A DNA stretch of 64,000 bases from Kribbella aluminosa (GCF_017876295.1 NZ_JAGINT010000001.1:3286001-3350000); one strand, 5' to 3'. Positions 30,508-39,525 are shown, counted from the stretch's first letter. The notes: generated by a model not told the origin, from the letters alone. Program-made: numbers and translations.

Positions 30508-33057
30508 GTGTTGCTGCCTGAATCGTCGGTGCCGGGGGCGGATCTGCCTGTCCGGGCGGTTCTGCCTGCCACGGTCGATGCGGTGCGTTCGCACGGTACT
30601 GCGGTGTTGGTCGCGCCGCCTGGATCGGGGAAGACCTCGCTGTTGCCGCTTGCGCTGGGCGATGCGCTCGGGGGCACGGTCATCGTCGCCGAGCCGCGGA
30701 GGATGGCAACCCGCGCGGCGGCGACCCGGCTGGCGATGCTGGTCGGCGAACCGCTCGGGCAGCGGATCGGCTACGCGATGCGCGGCGAACGCAGCGGCGG
30801 CAAAGGTTTGCGCGTCGAAGTGGTGACGACCGGGCTCCTGGTACGGCGTCTGCAGCAGAACCCGGAGTTGCCCGGTGTCGCCGCGATTGTGATCGACGAG
30901 TGCCACGAGCGGCACCTCGACGCCGATCTGCTGCTCGCGTTCTGCGTCGACATCCGGGCGAATCTTCGGGACGACCTGGCGATTGTCGCGACCTCGGCCA
31001 CGCCGGACACCATCAGACTGAGTCGCGCGTTGGGCACGGCTCCTGTGATCACCGCGTCTGCCGCGCTGTTCGACGTGGCGATCGATTGGGCCCCACCACC
31101 GGTCCCCGTGCCGCTGCTCCCCGGTGGGCGGGTCGACCCACGCCTGCTCGATCACGTCGCGACCGTCGTACGGCGGGCACTGACCGAGAACGACGGCGAC
31201 ATCCTCGTGTTCGTCCCGGGGGAGGCCGAGATCAACGGTGTGACCCGCCGGTTGGCCGGTGAGAATGTCCTGCCGTTGTTCGGTCGCCAGTCCAGGGCTG
31301 AACAGGAGCGCGCGTTGACGCCGGCCGCCACCCGTCGGATCGTGGTTACGACGTCGGTCGCGGAGAGTTCGCTGACGGTGCCCGGGGTCAGGGTTGTGGT
31401 CGACGCGGGTCTTGCCCGGGAGCCGCGGACCGATCAGTCCCGTGGCCTGGGCGCATTGGTCACCTGCCGGGTTTCGAAGTCGTCGGCCGACCAGCGAGCG
31501 GGTCGTGCCGGGCGGGAGGCGCCTGGCCGGGTCTATCGGTGCTGGTCTGCCACCGACCACTCGCATCTCGACGATCATCCGGCGCCGGAGATCGCGATCG
31601 CCGATCTGGCCGCCTTCGCCCTCGACCTCGCGGCGTGGGGGGCGCCGGCCGGCGACGGTCTGACCTTGCTCGAGGAGCCGCCGGCAGTGGCGATGACCGC
31701 GGCCACCGAACTGCTGCGCCGCCTCGACGCCCTGGACGACGGCGGCCGGATCACCGAGCGGGGACGGCGGATGGCGGCGATCGGGGCGCATCCTCGGTTG
31801 GCCCGTGCGTTGCTGGACGGTACGCCGCGGGTCGGCGCCGACCGGGCACGCGAGGTCGTCGCGATGCTCTCGGACGACTCCGGCCGCGACTTCGGCGACG
31901 ATCTACCGGCCCGCTGGCGAGCCCTCCGCCGCGGCGAGGACCGCGGAGCCACGGCCCGCTGGCGAGAAGAGACGAAGCGCCTCGGCCGAGGAACGGCGAC
32001 CGGTGACCCGATGAGTGGGGATGGAGTGCGGTCGGCGGTCGGCCGGGGTACGACGACCGGCGGCCGGGTGCCCGTCGTACCGGATGATCTTGCGGCGGGG
32101 ATCGTGGTGGGGCTGGCGTATCCGGATCGGATCGCGCGGGTCCGGGGGGCCGACTCGACGACGTACCAGATGTCTGGTGGTACGGGTGCCGCGCTGGATC
32201 CGCAGTCGCCGTTGCGGACCACGACCTGGCTGGCGATCGCGGTTGCCGACCGCGCACCCGGTCGCGCCGACGCCAGGATCCGTTCCGCGGCACCGATCGA
32301 CGAGCGGACCGCGCGAGACATCGCCGGCGACCTCGTCTCGACCACCGACCAGATCCGCTGGGACGACGGCCGGATCGTGACGCGGCGCGTCGAGGCACTC
32401 GGCGCGATCGTGCTCAACGACGTCCCGCTGGCAAAGCCCGACCGGCTGCTCGTCCAAGCTGCCGTCCGCGACGGTATCCGGCGTAGCGGCCTGTCCGTAC
32501 TGCGCTGGTCGGAGGCCGCGCTCGCCCTGCGGGAGCGGCTCGCGTTCTGCCACGCTCACCTCGGAGTCCCGTGGCCTGCGGTCGACGACGAAGCACTGCT
32601 GGCCGACCTGGACGGATGGCTGGGTACCGAGCTCGCCTCGGTGCGAGGCGCGCGCGATCTTGCCCACATCGACGTGGCTTCGGCACTCCGGCGACTACTG
32701 CCATGGCCCGCGGCAACCCGGTTCGGCGAACTCGCACCGGAACGGCTCCGGGTCCCCTCGGGCTCCGAGGTCCGACTCGCGTACGACGGTGCCGAGCCGC
32801 CGGTCCTCGCAGTGAAGCTGCAGGAAGTATTCGGCTGGACTGCCACTCCGGCCGTCGCGGACGGTCGAGTCCCCGTCGTTCTGCACCTGCTGTCGCCCGC
32901 ACGGCGCCCGGTCGCGATCACGAGCGACCTCGCCTCTTTCTGGAAGCAGGGCTATCCCCAGGTCCGAGCCGACCTGCGAGCCCGCTACCCCCGCCATCCG
33001 TGGCCGGAGGATCCACTCACCGCCCTCCCGACCAAGCGACCAAAACCTCGCCGGTGA
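30508..33057 (+). CDS. hrpB: ATP-dependent RNA helicase HrpB
   Basis: An 849-residue DEAH-type helicase. Walker A APPGSGKTS is at 37-44, the DEAH-like box DECH at 130-133, and motif III reads SAT in VATSATPD; the second RecA domain ends with DQRAGRAGREAPGRVYR. After this come the winged-helix/HA2 region and the long C-terminal HrpB-specific part ending in WKQGYPQVRADLRARYPRHPWPEDP, the family hallmark. Length matches HrpB proteins. The biological role of HrpB is poorly known in actinobacteria. It is likely leaderless and lies alone between the pdxS terminator and a convergent TetR gene. Confidence 0.96.
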   Translation: MLLPESSVPGADLPVRAVLPATVDAVRSHGTAVLVAPPGSGKTSLLPLALGDALGGTVIVAEPRRMATRAAATRLAMLVGEPLGQRIGYAMRGERSGGKGLRVEVVTTGLLVRRLQQNPELPGVAAIVIDECHERHLDADLLLAFCVDIRANLRDDLAIVATSATPDTIRLSRALGTAPVITASAALFDVAIDWAPPPVPVPLLPGGRVDPRLLDHVATVVRRALTENDGDILVFVPGEAEINGVTRRLAGENVLPLFGRQSRAEQERALTPAATRRIVVTTSVAESSLTVPGVRVVVDAGLAREPRTDQSRGLGALVTCRVSKSSADQRAGRAGREAPGRVYRCWSATDHSHLDDHPAPEIAIADLAAFALDLAAWGAPAGDGLTLLEEPPAVAMTAATELLRRLDALDDGGRITERGRRMAAIGAHPRLARALLDGTPRVGADRAREVVAMLSDDSGRDFGDDLPARWRALRRGEDRGATARWREETKRLGRGTATGDPMSGDGVRSAVGRGTTTGGRVPVVPDDLAAGIVVGLAYPDRIARVRGADSTTYQMSGGTGAALDPQSPLRTTTWLAIAVADRAPGRADARIRSAAPIDERTARDIAGDLVSTTDQIRWDDGRIVTRRVEALGAIVLNDVPLAKPDRLLVQAAVRDGIRRSGLSVLRWSEAALALRERLAFCHAHLGVPWPAVDDEALLADLDGWLGTELASVRGARDLAHIDVASALRRLLPWPAATRFGELAPERLRVPSGSEVRLAYDGAEPPVLAVKLQEVFGWTATPAVADGRVPVVLHLLSPARRPVAITSDLASFWKQGYPQVRADLRARYPRHPWPEDPLTALPTKRPKPRR

Positions 33058-33059
33058 AC

Positions 33060-33075
33060 CGAGCCACCTGGCTCG
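33060..33075. terminator. Short hairpin between convergent hrpB and tetR
   Basis: CGAGCCACCTGGCTCG forms a 6-bp stem with an ACCT loop just after the hrpB stop. Imperfect CTGTCTGCG repeats follow it. Confidence 0.5.
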
Positions 33076-33119
33076 TGTCTGCGCACTGTCTGCGGACTGT
33101 CTGCGCCGGGCGCGATGGG

Positions 33120-33734
33120 TCAGGAGTCTCGCAGCAGTAGGCGTTCGGTAGCTGCGATGATGAGGTCGGCGACCTGGTCGGCCGGCAGGCCGCGCCCGGT
33201 GTAGAGCTGGTCGAAGAACTCGAATCCGGTGACCGCCCACAGGAGGTGGGTGGCGTCGGTGGTGGTCAGGCCGGGACGCAGGAAACCCTGGTCGGCCAGC
33301 CGCTCGGCGTGTACCACCAGGCCGGCGGCGCGGTCCTCGGCCATCCGATCGATGACGCCGTCAACCGCCTCCCGGTCCAGCGTCGCCAGCGAGTAGAGCA
33401 CCCGCAGCACCTCGCGGTGCTCGGCGAAGATCGGTACGGCGGTGCGAATCGACTCTCGCAGTGCCTGCAGGGCATCGCCTGTGTCGCTGGCGACGCGATC
33501 GAATCCACCGCGGTGGCGAAGGTCGTCGCCGAGCGCGTTGAACAGCCCGGCACGGGAACCGAACACCAGGTAGACCGTCGAACGCGACACCCCGGCCATC
33601 GCCGCGATCCGCTCGACGCTGACCGGCTCCGTCGGCGCCTCCCGCAGCCGTTGGTAGAGCGCATCGAGTACGTCGCGGCGGGTCTGCTCGGCAGCATCCG
33701 CCCGCATCCGCTGCTCGTACTTCCGGCCGGCCAT
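33120..33734 (-). CDS. TetR-family transcriptional regulator
   Basis: A 204-residue regulator. The N-terminal helix-turn-helix is RIAAMAGVSRSTVYLVFGSRAGLFNALG (about 40-68), followed by a ligand-binding helical domain. The start ATG was chosen because AGGA lies about 9 nt upstream and a basic segment (MAGRKYEQRMRADAAEQTRRD) leads directly into the HTH. It is divergent from the SDR gene; the 101-bp gap holds repeats that probably form its operator. It likely represses itself and the SDR enzyme, with an unknown small-molecule ligand. Confidence 0.93.
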   Translation of the reverse strand: MAGRKYEQRMRADAAEQTRRDVLDALYQRLREAPTEPVSVERIAAMAGVSRSTVYLVFGSRAGLFNALGDDLRHRGGFDRVASDTGDALQALRESIRTAVPIFAEHREVLRVLYSLATLDREAVDGVIDRMAEDRAAGLVVHAERLADQGFLRPGLTTTDATHLLWAVTGFEFFDQLYTGRGLPADQVADLIIAATERLLLRDS

Positions 33735-33756
33735 GACGTCGGATCCTAGCTTTCGC

Positions 33757-33800
33757 TTGACAGCAAGTCCAGTCAAAGACACGCTGTCCAGTGAAAGACA
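33757..33800. promoter_or_regulatory. Candidate TetR operator region
   Basis: TTGAC and GTCAA (33757-33776) form an inverted repeat, and a 15-bp direct repeat GTCCAGTCAAAGACA/GTCCAGTGAAAGACA recurs at 33767 and 33786, 19 bp apart. This is suitable for cooperative TetR dimers between the divergent tetR and SDR genes. Confidence 0.55.
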
Positions 33801-33835
33801 TGATGTCCGATGAAATTGCGGAGCGAGGAGCGTTC

Positions 33836-34639
33836 ATGGATCTGCAGCTGAACGGAAAACGTGCCCTGGTGACCGGCAGCTCCAGCGGGATCGGTCGCGC
33901 GATCGCGGTGGCGCTGGCTGCCGAAGGTGTCGCCGTTCTCGTTCACGGCAGGGACGCCGAGCGCGCGAAGGCCACCGCGGCCGCCATCGCCGGCGACGGC
34001 GGCGTCGCAGCGGTCGTGCTGGCCGACTTGACCCAGGAGGCCGAAACGCGACTGGTCGTCTCCGCGGTGGAGGCCTTCGGTGGCGTCGACATCCTGGTCA
34101 ACAACGCCGCCGCGACCGGCCGGGACGAGGGGTGGCTGGCCGGCGGTGCCGACCAGTGGCTCCACCTCTACAACGCCAACGTGGCATCCGCGGTACGGCT
34201 GATCGGCGCGCTGACCCCGGCAATGCGTACTGCCCGATGGGGCAGGGTCATCCAGATCGGCAGCGCCGCGCATCCCTACCCGCTGCCGATGAAGGCCGCC
34301 TACAGCGCCACCAAGGCCGCCCTGTCCAACCTCACCGTCAGTCTGTCCAAGGAGCTGGCCGGCACCGGCGTCACCGCCAACACCATCAGCCCCGGCCCTG
34401 CACTGACCGACGGGTTTCGTGACCTTGTACTCGCCTTCGCCCGGCAGCACGGTATGGCGGACGACATCGATGCAGCTACCCGCACGCTGATCGCCGGCCC
34501 GCTGGCCAACCCCTCGGACCGCCTCGTCCGGCCCCACGAGATCGCCGCGCTGACTGCGCTGGTGGCAAGCCCACTCAGCGGATCCGTCAACGGAGCCAAC
34601 CTGCGCATCGACGGCGGGTTCACGCCGACGGTCAACTAG
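33836..34639 (+). CDS. Short-chain dehydrogenase/reductase
   Basis: A 267-residue classical SDR. TGSSSGIGRAIA (about 14-25) binds NAD(P), NNAA marks the central strand, and the catalytic Ser and Tyr-x3-Lys are in QIGSAAH and AAYSATKAAL. SPGP and IDGGF near the end are typical. The start ATG follows GAGGAGCGTTC, a better ribosome binding site than the in-frame GTG at 33791. The protein reduces or oxidises an unknown carbonyl/alcohol; the divergent TetR suggests induction by that compound. A 15-bp hairpin terminator follows the gene. Confidence 0.94.
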   Translation: MDLQLNGKRALVTGSSSGIGRAIAVALAAEGVAVLVHGRDAERAKATAAAIAGDGGVAAVVLADLTQEAETRLVVSAVEAFGGVDILVNNAAATGRDEGWLAGGADQWLHLYNANVASAVRLIGALTPAMRTARWGRVIQIGSAAHPYPLPMKAAYSATKAALSNLTVSLSKELAGTGVTANTISPGPALTDGFRDLVLAFARQHGMADDIDAATRTLIAGPLANPSDRLVRPHEIAALTALVASPLSGSVNGANLRIDGGFTPTVN

Positions 34640-34655
34640 CCCGGAGCGCACCGGA

Positions 34656-34690
34656 GACCCGGTCGTCGGCTGCGCGCCGATGATCGGGTC
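34656..34690 (+). terminator. SDR gene terminator hairpin
   Basis: A 15-bp stem (34656-34670 with 34676-34690, two G-U pairs) and a 5-nt loop lie 16 bp after the SDR stop. Confidence 0.75.
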
Positions 34691-34876
34691 TCGACGTTTT
34701 CGAGCAGCTATCCGCTTGTCCGGAGGTCACGAAATGGGATCGGATTCGGCGCGTCGGTCGCGGTGCTGGTGAAGGACGGTAAGCGTGGGGTCGTGCATTG
34801 CAGAAGGCGTTCAGGGCTGGTCGGCCGCCGGTCGTCGCCCCCAGGACTCGCCGTCCCGAGGCTTGACGCCGAACGA

Positions 34877-34892
34877 CTTTGGTCAAGACAAT
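34877..34892. promoter_or_regulatory. Candidate DasR (dre-like) site
   Basis: The core GGTCAAGACA (34881-34890) matches 8 of 10 positions of the dre core GGTCTAGACC bound by the GlcNAc-responsive GntR regulator DasR. Position 116 bp before the ngcE-like start suits control by amino sugar. Confidence 0.35.
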
Positions 34893-35007
34893 GCGTAATT
34901 ATCTCGGGCGGCTGTACGGCCGAGTGTGCGCCCTGCTGCCGATCGTGTGGCTGGAACGTGGGGTGGGCGAGCACCTTCGGGAATCTAATGAGAAGAGGCA
35001 GGACCAA

Positions 35008-36423
35008 ATGAGCGAGACCAGCAAGATCGGACGACGGGGTTTCCTGCGGGGGAGTCTGGCGGCGGCTGCGGTGCTTCCCCTCGGCGGAACACTCGCCAGT
35101 TGCGCGACCGGTGGCAACAGCAGCAACAACAACTCGCAGCAGGGCGGGACGAAGAGCGCGAGCAACCCGTTCGGCATGGCGGACAAGTCGACCGTCGACG
35201 CGGTGATCTTCAACGGCGGTTACGGCTACGACTACGTGACGTTCGCGGCCAGCATCGTGCAGCAGAAGCAGTCGGGCTCGACCGTCAAGGTCTCCCCGTC
35301 GACGCAGATCGCCCAGCAGTTGCAGCCGCGCTTCGTCGGCGGCAACCCGCCGGACCTGATCGACAACTCCGGTGCGAACCAGATCGGCTTCAACACGATC
35401 CTGGACCAGCTGGAGACGCTGGACGACGTCTTCGAGGCCAACAACTACGAGGGCAAGAAGATCGCCGACACCCTGTACCCGGGAGCCAAGAAGCCCGGTA
35501 CCTTCGACGGCAAGTTCGTCGCGATGAACTACGTGCTCACCCTCTACGGCCTGTGGTACTCCGACAGCCTGTTCAAGGCCAACGGGTGGACCACGCCGAA
35601 GACGTACAACGATCTGCTCGACCTCGGCGCCAAGGCCAAGGCCAAGGGCAAGTACCTGTTCGTCTGGGGCAAGGAAGCCGCCACCTACTACCACACGATG
35701 GCCGTCGACGGCGCGATCAAGGAGGGTGGCGACGAGGTCCGGCTGGCGCTGGAGAACCTCAAGGCGAACTGCTGGTCGATGCCGCAGTTCCAGGGCATCT
35801 TCAAGGCCATGGAGACCATGGTCAAGAACGGGTACTTCGTCCCCGGTGGCGCCGGCACCCAGTTCACCGCCGCCCAGGCGAAGTGGAGCAACGACCAGCA
35901 GGCGATCCTGTACCCGTCGGGTTCCTGGATCGAGAACGAGATGAAGAAGGCCACCAAGACGGGCTTCGACATGAAGGGCATCCCGGAGCCCACGCTGACC
36001 GCCAGCCCGAAGCTGCCGTGGGAGGCGCTGCGCAGCGCGGCCGGTGAGCCGTTCATCGTGCCGTCGAAGGGCAAGAACGTTGCTGGCGGCAGGGAGCTGC
36101 TGCGGGCCATGCTGTCCAAGGACGCGGCGACCAACTTCGCCAAGACGCGGCTGGCGCCGACCATCGTCAAGGGCCTGGTGCCCGCGGACGGTTTCGGTTC
36201 GACCGCCCTGCAGTCGCAGACGCAGATGCTGGACGCGGCCGGCACGAACGTCTTCGACTACCAGGTCTTCGGCCTGTACGGCATGAACACCGACCAGCTG
36301 GTGGTGTGGAACTCGTTCCTGTCCGGCCAGCTCGACGCGGCCGGCCTGACGAAGGGCCTGCAGCAGATCACCGACAAGGTGCGCAACGACAGCTCGGTCA
36401 AGAAGATTCCGGTCACCAAGTGA
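35008..36423 (+). CDS. ngcE: NgcE-like GlcNAc/chitobiose-binding Tat lipoprotein
   Basis: A 471-residue family 1 extracellular solute-binding protein. IGRRGFLRGSLAAAA is a Tat signal and LASC (Cys32) the lipobox, so it is a Tat-exported lipoprotein. The start of the mature domain (DAVIFNGGYGYDYVTFAA, then QLQPRFVGGNPPDLIDNSGANQI in segments, and LNYVLTLYGLWYSDSLF-like NYVLTLYGLWYSD) follows the Streptomyces N-acetylglucosamine/N,N'-diacetylchitobiose binder NgcE closely by memory. ATG 35008 has AGGCAGGA upstream; longer in-frame starts would put the Tat signal inside the protein. Two permeases follow with overlaps. The ATPase is missing from the locus, as for other actinobacterial CUT1 systems using a shared MsiK. 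Confidence 0.88.
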   Translation: MSETSKIGRRGFLRGSLAAAAVLPLGGTLASCATGGNSSNNNSQQGGTKSASNPFGMADKSTVDAVIFNGGYGYDYVTFAASIVQQKQSGSTVKVSPSTQIAQQLQPRFVGGNPPDLIDNSGANQIGFNTILDQLETLDDVFEANNYEGKKIADTLYPGAKKPGTFDGKFVAMNYVLTLYGLWYSDSLFKANGWTTPKTYNDLLDLGAKAKAKGKYLFVWGKEAATYYHTMAVDGAIKEGGDEVRLALENLKANCWSMPQFQGIFKAMETMVKNGYFVPGGAGTQFTAAQAKWSNDQQAILYPSGSWIENEMKKATKTGFDMKGIPEPTLTASPKLPWEALRSAAGEPFIVPSKGKNVAGGRELLRAMLSKDAATNFAKTRLAPTIVKGLVPADGFGSTALQSQTQMLDAAGTNVFDYQVFGLYGMNTDQLVVWNSFLSGQLDAAGLTKGLQQITDKVRNDSSVKKIPVTK

Positions 36424-36425
36424 CC

Positions 36426-37415
36426 ATGACGCAAGATGTCGTGACGGAGGGCGGACCCAAGCGGTCCGCCCGCCGGCGCCGCCGCCCGCTGACCTTCGAC
36501 CGGGTCAGCTTCATGGTCGTGTTCCTCGGCCTGCCACTGGCGGTCTTCGTGATCTTCGTGGTCTCGCCGTTCGTGCAGGCGCTGTGGTACTCGCTGACCG
36601 ACTGGTCGGGTTTCAGCTCGGGAATGAACTTCGTCGGCTTCGACAACTACGTCAAGCTGTTCCACGACGACATCTTCCTGAAGGCCGTCCGCAACAACGT
36701 CGAGCTCGCGATCGTCGTGCCGATCGTGACGATCGTACTGGCGCTGACGCTGGCGACGCTGGTGACGATCGGCGGCTCGGGCACCGGGACCGTCCGCGGG
36801 CTGCGGAACTCCGGCTACTACCGGATCGTCTCGTTCTTCCCGTACGTCATCCCCGCGATCGTGATCGGCCTGATCTGGGCGCAGGTGTTCACCCCGGCCT
36901 CGGGCATCCTGGACGCCATGCTCTCGAAGATCGGGCTGCACCAGTTCGAGAACTACGCGTGGCTCGGGGACGCGCGGACCGCGATGCCGGCCTCGATGTT
37001 CGTGATGGTCTGGGGTTTCGTCGGCTTCTACATGGTGCTGTTCATCGCCGCCATCCGGGGCATCGACCCTGAGGTGTTCGAGGCTGCCCGGATCGACGGC
37101 GCCGGCCGGTTCCGTACGGCGGTGTCCCTGGTGCTGCCGTTGATCCGCGACAACGTGCAGACGGCGTACGTCTATCTGGGCATCGCCGCCCTCGACGCCT
37201 TCGTCTACATGCAGGCGCTGAACCCGGGCGGCGGCCCGCAGAACTCGACGCTGGTGATGCCCCAGCAACTGTTCACCACGGCCTTTACCAAGGGGCAGTT
37301 CGGTTACTCCACGGCGATGGGCGTGATCCTGGCCGCCGTGACGATGCTGTTCGCGCTCCTGGTCTTCCTGGTGAACGCCCTGACCGGCGGACGTGAGCGG
37401 AAGGTACGCAGATGA
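36426..37415 (+). CDS. ngcF: ABC transporter permease, NgcF-like
   Basis: A 329-residue CUT1 permease with six helices. A basic cytoplasmic N-terminus (KRSARRRRRPLTFDR) is followed by MVVFLGLPLAVFVIFVVSPF; the EAA loop is EAARIDGAGRFRTAVSLVLP near residue 220. The start is ATG 36426, 2 nt after the ngcE stop; a GTG at 36420 in a GTGA overlap is an equally possible coupled start. The following permease overlaps the stop by 4 nt. It forms the membrane channel with NgcG for amino-sugar or chitobiose uptake. Confidence 0.9.
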   Translation: MTQDVVTEGGPKRSARRRRRPLTFDRVSFMVVFLGLPLAVFVIFVVSPFVQALWYSLTDWSGFSSGMNFVGFDNYVKLFHDDIFLKAVRNNVELAIVVPIVTIVLALTLATLVTIGGSGTGTVRGLRNSGYYRIVSFFPYVIPAIVIGLIWAQVFTPASGILDAMLSKIGLHQFENYAWLGDARTAMPASMFVMVWGFVGFYMVLFIAAIRGIDPEVFEAARIDGAGRFRTAVSLVLPLIRDNVQTAYVYLGIAALDAFVYMQALNPGGGPQNSTLVMPQQLFTTAFTKGQFGYSTAMGVILAAVTMLFALLVFLVNALTGGRERKVRR

Positions 37416-38302
37416 CGACGACCGCCGACGGAGCAGAAGTGGTTGCCCCGTCCCGCGCTCAGGGCACGGGGAAACGGGAGGGCAAGGGTGTCGCCACGAC
37501 TGCCCACATCGCCCTGATCCTGTGGTCGCTGCTGGTGATCCTGCCGCTCGTGTGGACGCTGCTGTCCTCGTTCAAGTCGACGCAGGAGGTCCTGGGCAAC
37601 CCGCTGTCGCTGCCGGGCAAGCTGCGGTTCAGCAACTACGCCAACGCCTGGACGACAGCCGGCATCGGTCGGTACTTCGTGAACACGGTGGTCGTCGTCG
37701 GTGTCGCGCTGGTGCTGGTGATGGTCCTCGGCGCCATGTGTGCGTACGTACTGGCCAGGTTCACGTTCCCCGGCAACCGGCTGATCTACTACTCGATGCT
37801 GGGCGGTCTGACGTTCCCGGTCTTCCTGGCGATCGTGCCGCTGTTCTTCGTACTGAAGAATCTCTCGCTGCTGAACACCCTTCCAGGGTTGATCATCACG
37901 TACGTCGCGTTCGCGCTGCCGTTCACCGTCTTCTTCCTGCACTCCTTCTTCAAGGCGTTGCCGGGCGAGGTGTACGAGGCGGCGCAGATCGACGGGGCCG
38001 GGGAGTGGCGCTCGTTCTTCTCGGTGATGTTGCCGATGGCGCGGCCGGGCATGGCCTCGGTTGCCATCTTCAACTTCCTGGGGTTGTGGAACCAGTTCCT
38101 GCTGCCCGTTGCCCTGAACACCAACTCGAACAACTACGTGCTCTCGCAGGGCATGGCGTCGTTCGCGTCGCAGGCCGGTTATGCGGTGGACTTCGGCGCG
38201 TTGTTCGCGGCCGTGGTGATCACCGTGGCGCCTGTTCTGGTCGTCTACATCATCTTCCAGCGCCAGCTGCAGGTCTCCGTGACCGCCGGAGGTGTCAAGT
38301 AG
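37412..38302 (+). CDS. ngcG: ABC transporter permease, NgcG-like
   Basis: A 296-residue CUT1 permease with six helices. The N-terminus is hydrophilic up to about residue 28, then helices begin at AHIALILWSLLVILPLVW. The EAA loop is EAAQIDGAGEWRSFFSVMLPM near 190. Its ATG overlaps the ngcF stop by 4 nt, so translation is coupled. A strong hairpin 7 bp after the stop ends the operon. Substrate assignment depends on the NgcE-like binding protein. Confidence 0.92.
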   Translation: MTTTADGAEVVAPSRAQGTGKREGKGVATTAHIALILWSLLVILPLVWTLLSSFKSTQEVLGNPLSLPGKLRFSNYANAWTTAGIGRYFVNTVVVVGVALVLVMVLGAMCAYVLARFTFPGNRLIYYSMLGGLTFPVFLAIVPLFFVLKNLSLLNTLPGLIITYVAFALPFTVFFLHSFFKALPGEVYEAAQIDGAGEWRSFFSVMLPMARPGMASVAIFNFLGLWNQFLLPVALNTNSNNYVLSQGMASFASQAGYAVDFGALFAAVVITVAPVLVVYIIFQRQLQVSVTAGGVK

Positions 38303-38308
38303 CAGGGT

Positions 38309-38334
38309 AGGGCAGGTCTCCCGACACCTGCCCT
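38309..38334 (+). terminator. ngcEFG operon terminator
   Basis: AGGGCAGGT (38309-38317) pairs perfectly with ACCTGCCCT (38326-38334) around an 8-nt loop, directly after the ngcG-like stop codon. Confidence 0.8.
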
Positions 38335-38338
38335 GGAC

Positions 38339-38344
38339 TACGCT
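38339..38344 (+). promoter_or_regulatory. -10 box for leaderless mRNA upstream of pdxT
   Basis: TACGCT ends 7 nt before ATG 38352, immediately after the ngc terminator, so a new leaderless transcript for the pdxT-yebC operon probably begins here. Confidence 0.55.
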
Positions 38345-38351
38345 GGGCGGT

Positions 38352-38903
38352 ATGCACGTCGACGAGCGGACCGCCCGGGAACTGCGCGGCCTGGCCCGCG
38401 TGCTGGTGCGGTCCGGGTACGCGGACCATGCGGGGATCACGGCCGCGCTGACCGAGGCGGTCCAGGAGGACGCGCCGTCGATGGACGCGACCGCGCTGGT
38501 ACCGCTGCTGCTCGGCGAGGCCGTGATGGACCTGAACCAGGAGGCCGTCGGCTGGCCCGCGATCACGGATCCGGATCGGCTCGACGACGTCCTCGGCGAG
38601 CTGGCTGCCCTGGGCCTGGTGGTGGTCCGGTACACGACCGACCACCACATCGCCCGGAAGGCGCTGGAGTCCGCGGACGACCCGCGGGGTCTGGTGTTCT
38701 TCACCGACACCGACGTCTGGCACGCGGTCGACTTCGGGATGCTGGAGCTGAAGCTCTGGCATCCCGACACCGCCAACGTCGCGCCCGGTGAGCCGCTGCT
38801 GGAGGACGTGCTCGCACTCCTGCACCAGCACGACCTCCCCGCGGTCTTCGACGAGGGCCGTATCGAGGTCACACTCAACTGGCAACGGAGAGTGAACCTG
38901 TGA
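38352..38903 (+). CDS. Conserved hypothetical protein coupled to pdxT
   Basis: A 183-residue soluble protein without signal peptide or membrane helix. The first 60 residues are helical ([20 protein letters not shown]), followed by an alpha/beta part with [19 protein letters not shown] and [21 protein letters not shown] do not recognise a functional domain. The GTG of pdxT overlaps its stop by 4 nt (GTGA), so the proteins are made together. A role linked to B6 metabolism is only suggested by this coupling. The ATG has no Shine-Dalgarno sequence but a TACGCT box 7 nt upstream. Confidence 0.8.
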   Translation: MHVDERTARELRGLARVLVRSGYADHAGITAALTEAVQEDAPSMDATALVPLLLGEAVMDLNQEAVGWPAITDPDRLDDVLGELAALGLVVVRYTTDHHIARKALESADDPRGLVFFTDTDVWHAVDFGMLELKLWHPDTANVAPGEPLLEDVLALLHQHDLPAVFDEGRIEVTLNWQRRVNL

Positions 38904-39493
38904 CGGCTATCGGTGTGTTCGCGTTGCAGGGCAATGTGCGGGAGCACCTCGCGATGCTGACCGAGGTGGGTGTCGACGCGGTTCCGGTACGGCGGCCCGC
39001 GGAGCTCGCGCGGGTCGACGCGCTGGTGCTGCCGGGTGGCGAGTCGACGACGATGGACAAGCTGGCTCGGTCGTTCGAGCTGTTCGAGCCGCTGCAGAAG
39101 CGGATCGCCGACGGGATGCCGGTGTTCGGGACCTGCGCCGGGATGATCATGCTCGCGGACGAGATCACCGGCGGGATCAGCGGTCAGGAGACGCTCGGCG
39201 GGCTGGACGTGACGGTCCGGCGGAACGCGTTCGGGCGGCAGGTGGACTCGTTCGAGGCGGACCTCGAGTTCGCCGCCTTCGACACGCCGTACCACGCCGT
39301 ATTCATCCGTGCACCGTGGGTGGAGCGGGTCGGACAGGACGTGGAGGTACTCTCGACGGTGAGGTCGGGCCCGGCCGCGGGTAGGATCGTCGCGGTTCGC
39401 CACGATCGGCTGCTGGCCACGTCGTTCCATCCGGAGATGACCGGGGACGCCAGGCTGCACGGCTACTTCGCCGAGCTGGTCCGCGGCCTTTAG
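38900..39493 (+). CDS. pdxT: Pyridoxal 5'-phosphate synthase glutaminase subunit PdxT
   Basis: A 197-residue class I glutamine amidotransferase that feeds ammonia to PdxS. The catalytic triad is Cys79 in FGTCAGM, His177 and Glu179 in [20 protein letters not shown] is the PdxT-specific segment. The GTG start overlaps the upstream hypothetical gene by 4 nt; yebC follows 32 bp downstream. In many actinobacteria pdxS and pdxT lie together; here pdxS is 8.5 kb upstream. Confidence 0.97.
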   Translation: MTAIGVFALQGNVREHLAMLTEVGVDAVPVRRPAELARVDALVLPGGESTTMDKLARSFELFEPLQKRIADGMPVFGTCAGMIMLADEITGGISGQETLGGLDVTVRRNAFGRQVDSFEADLEFAAFDTPYHAVFIRAPWVERVGQDVEVLSTVRSGPAAGRIVAVRHDRLLATSFHPEMTGDARLHGYFAELVRGL

Positions 39494-39525
39494 ACGTTCG
39501 CAGCGGTAAGAAGGGTTGGATCGCC

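Larger units (their letters stand above)
34640..35007. other. Intergenic region before the ngcEFG-type operon
   Basis: This 368-bp stretch has no convincing gene: short open frames in it lack ribosome binding sites and family resemblance. It holds the SDR terminator at 34656-34690, a small CTCGA/TCGAG hairpin just after, a dre-like site at 34877-34892, and the AGGCAGGA ribosome binding site of the solute-binding protein gene. The sequence around 34870-34910 is noticeably AT-richer than its surroundings, as expected for a promoter. Confidence 0.7.
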
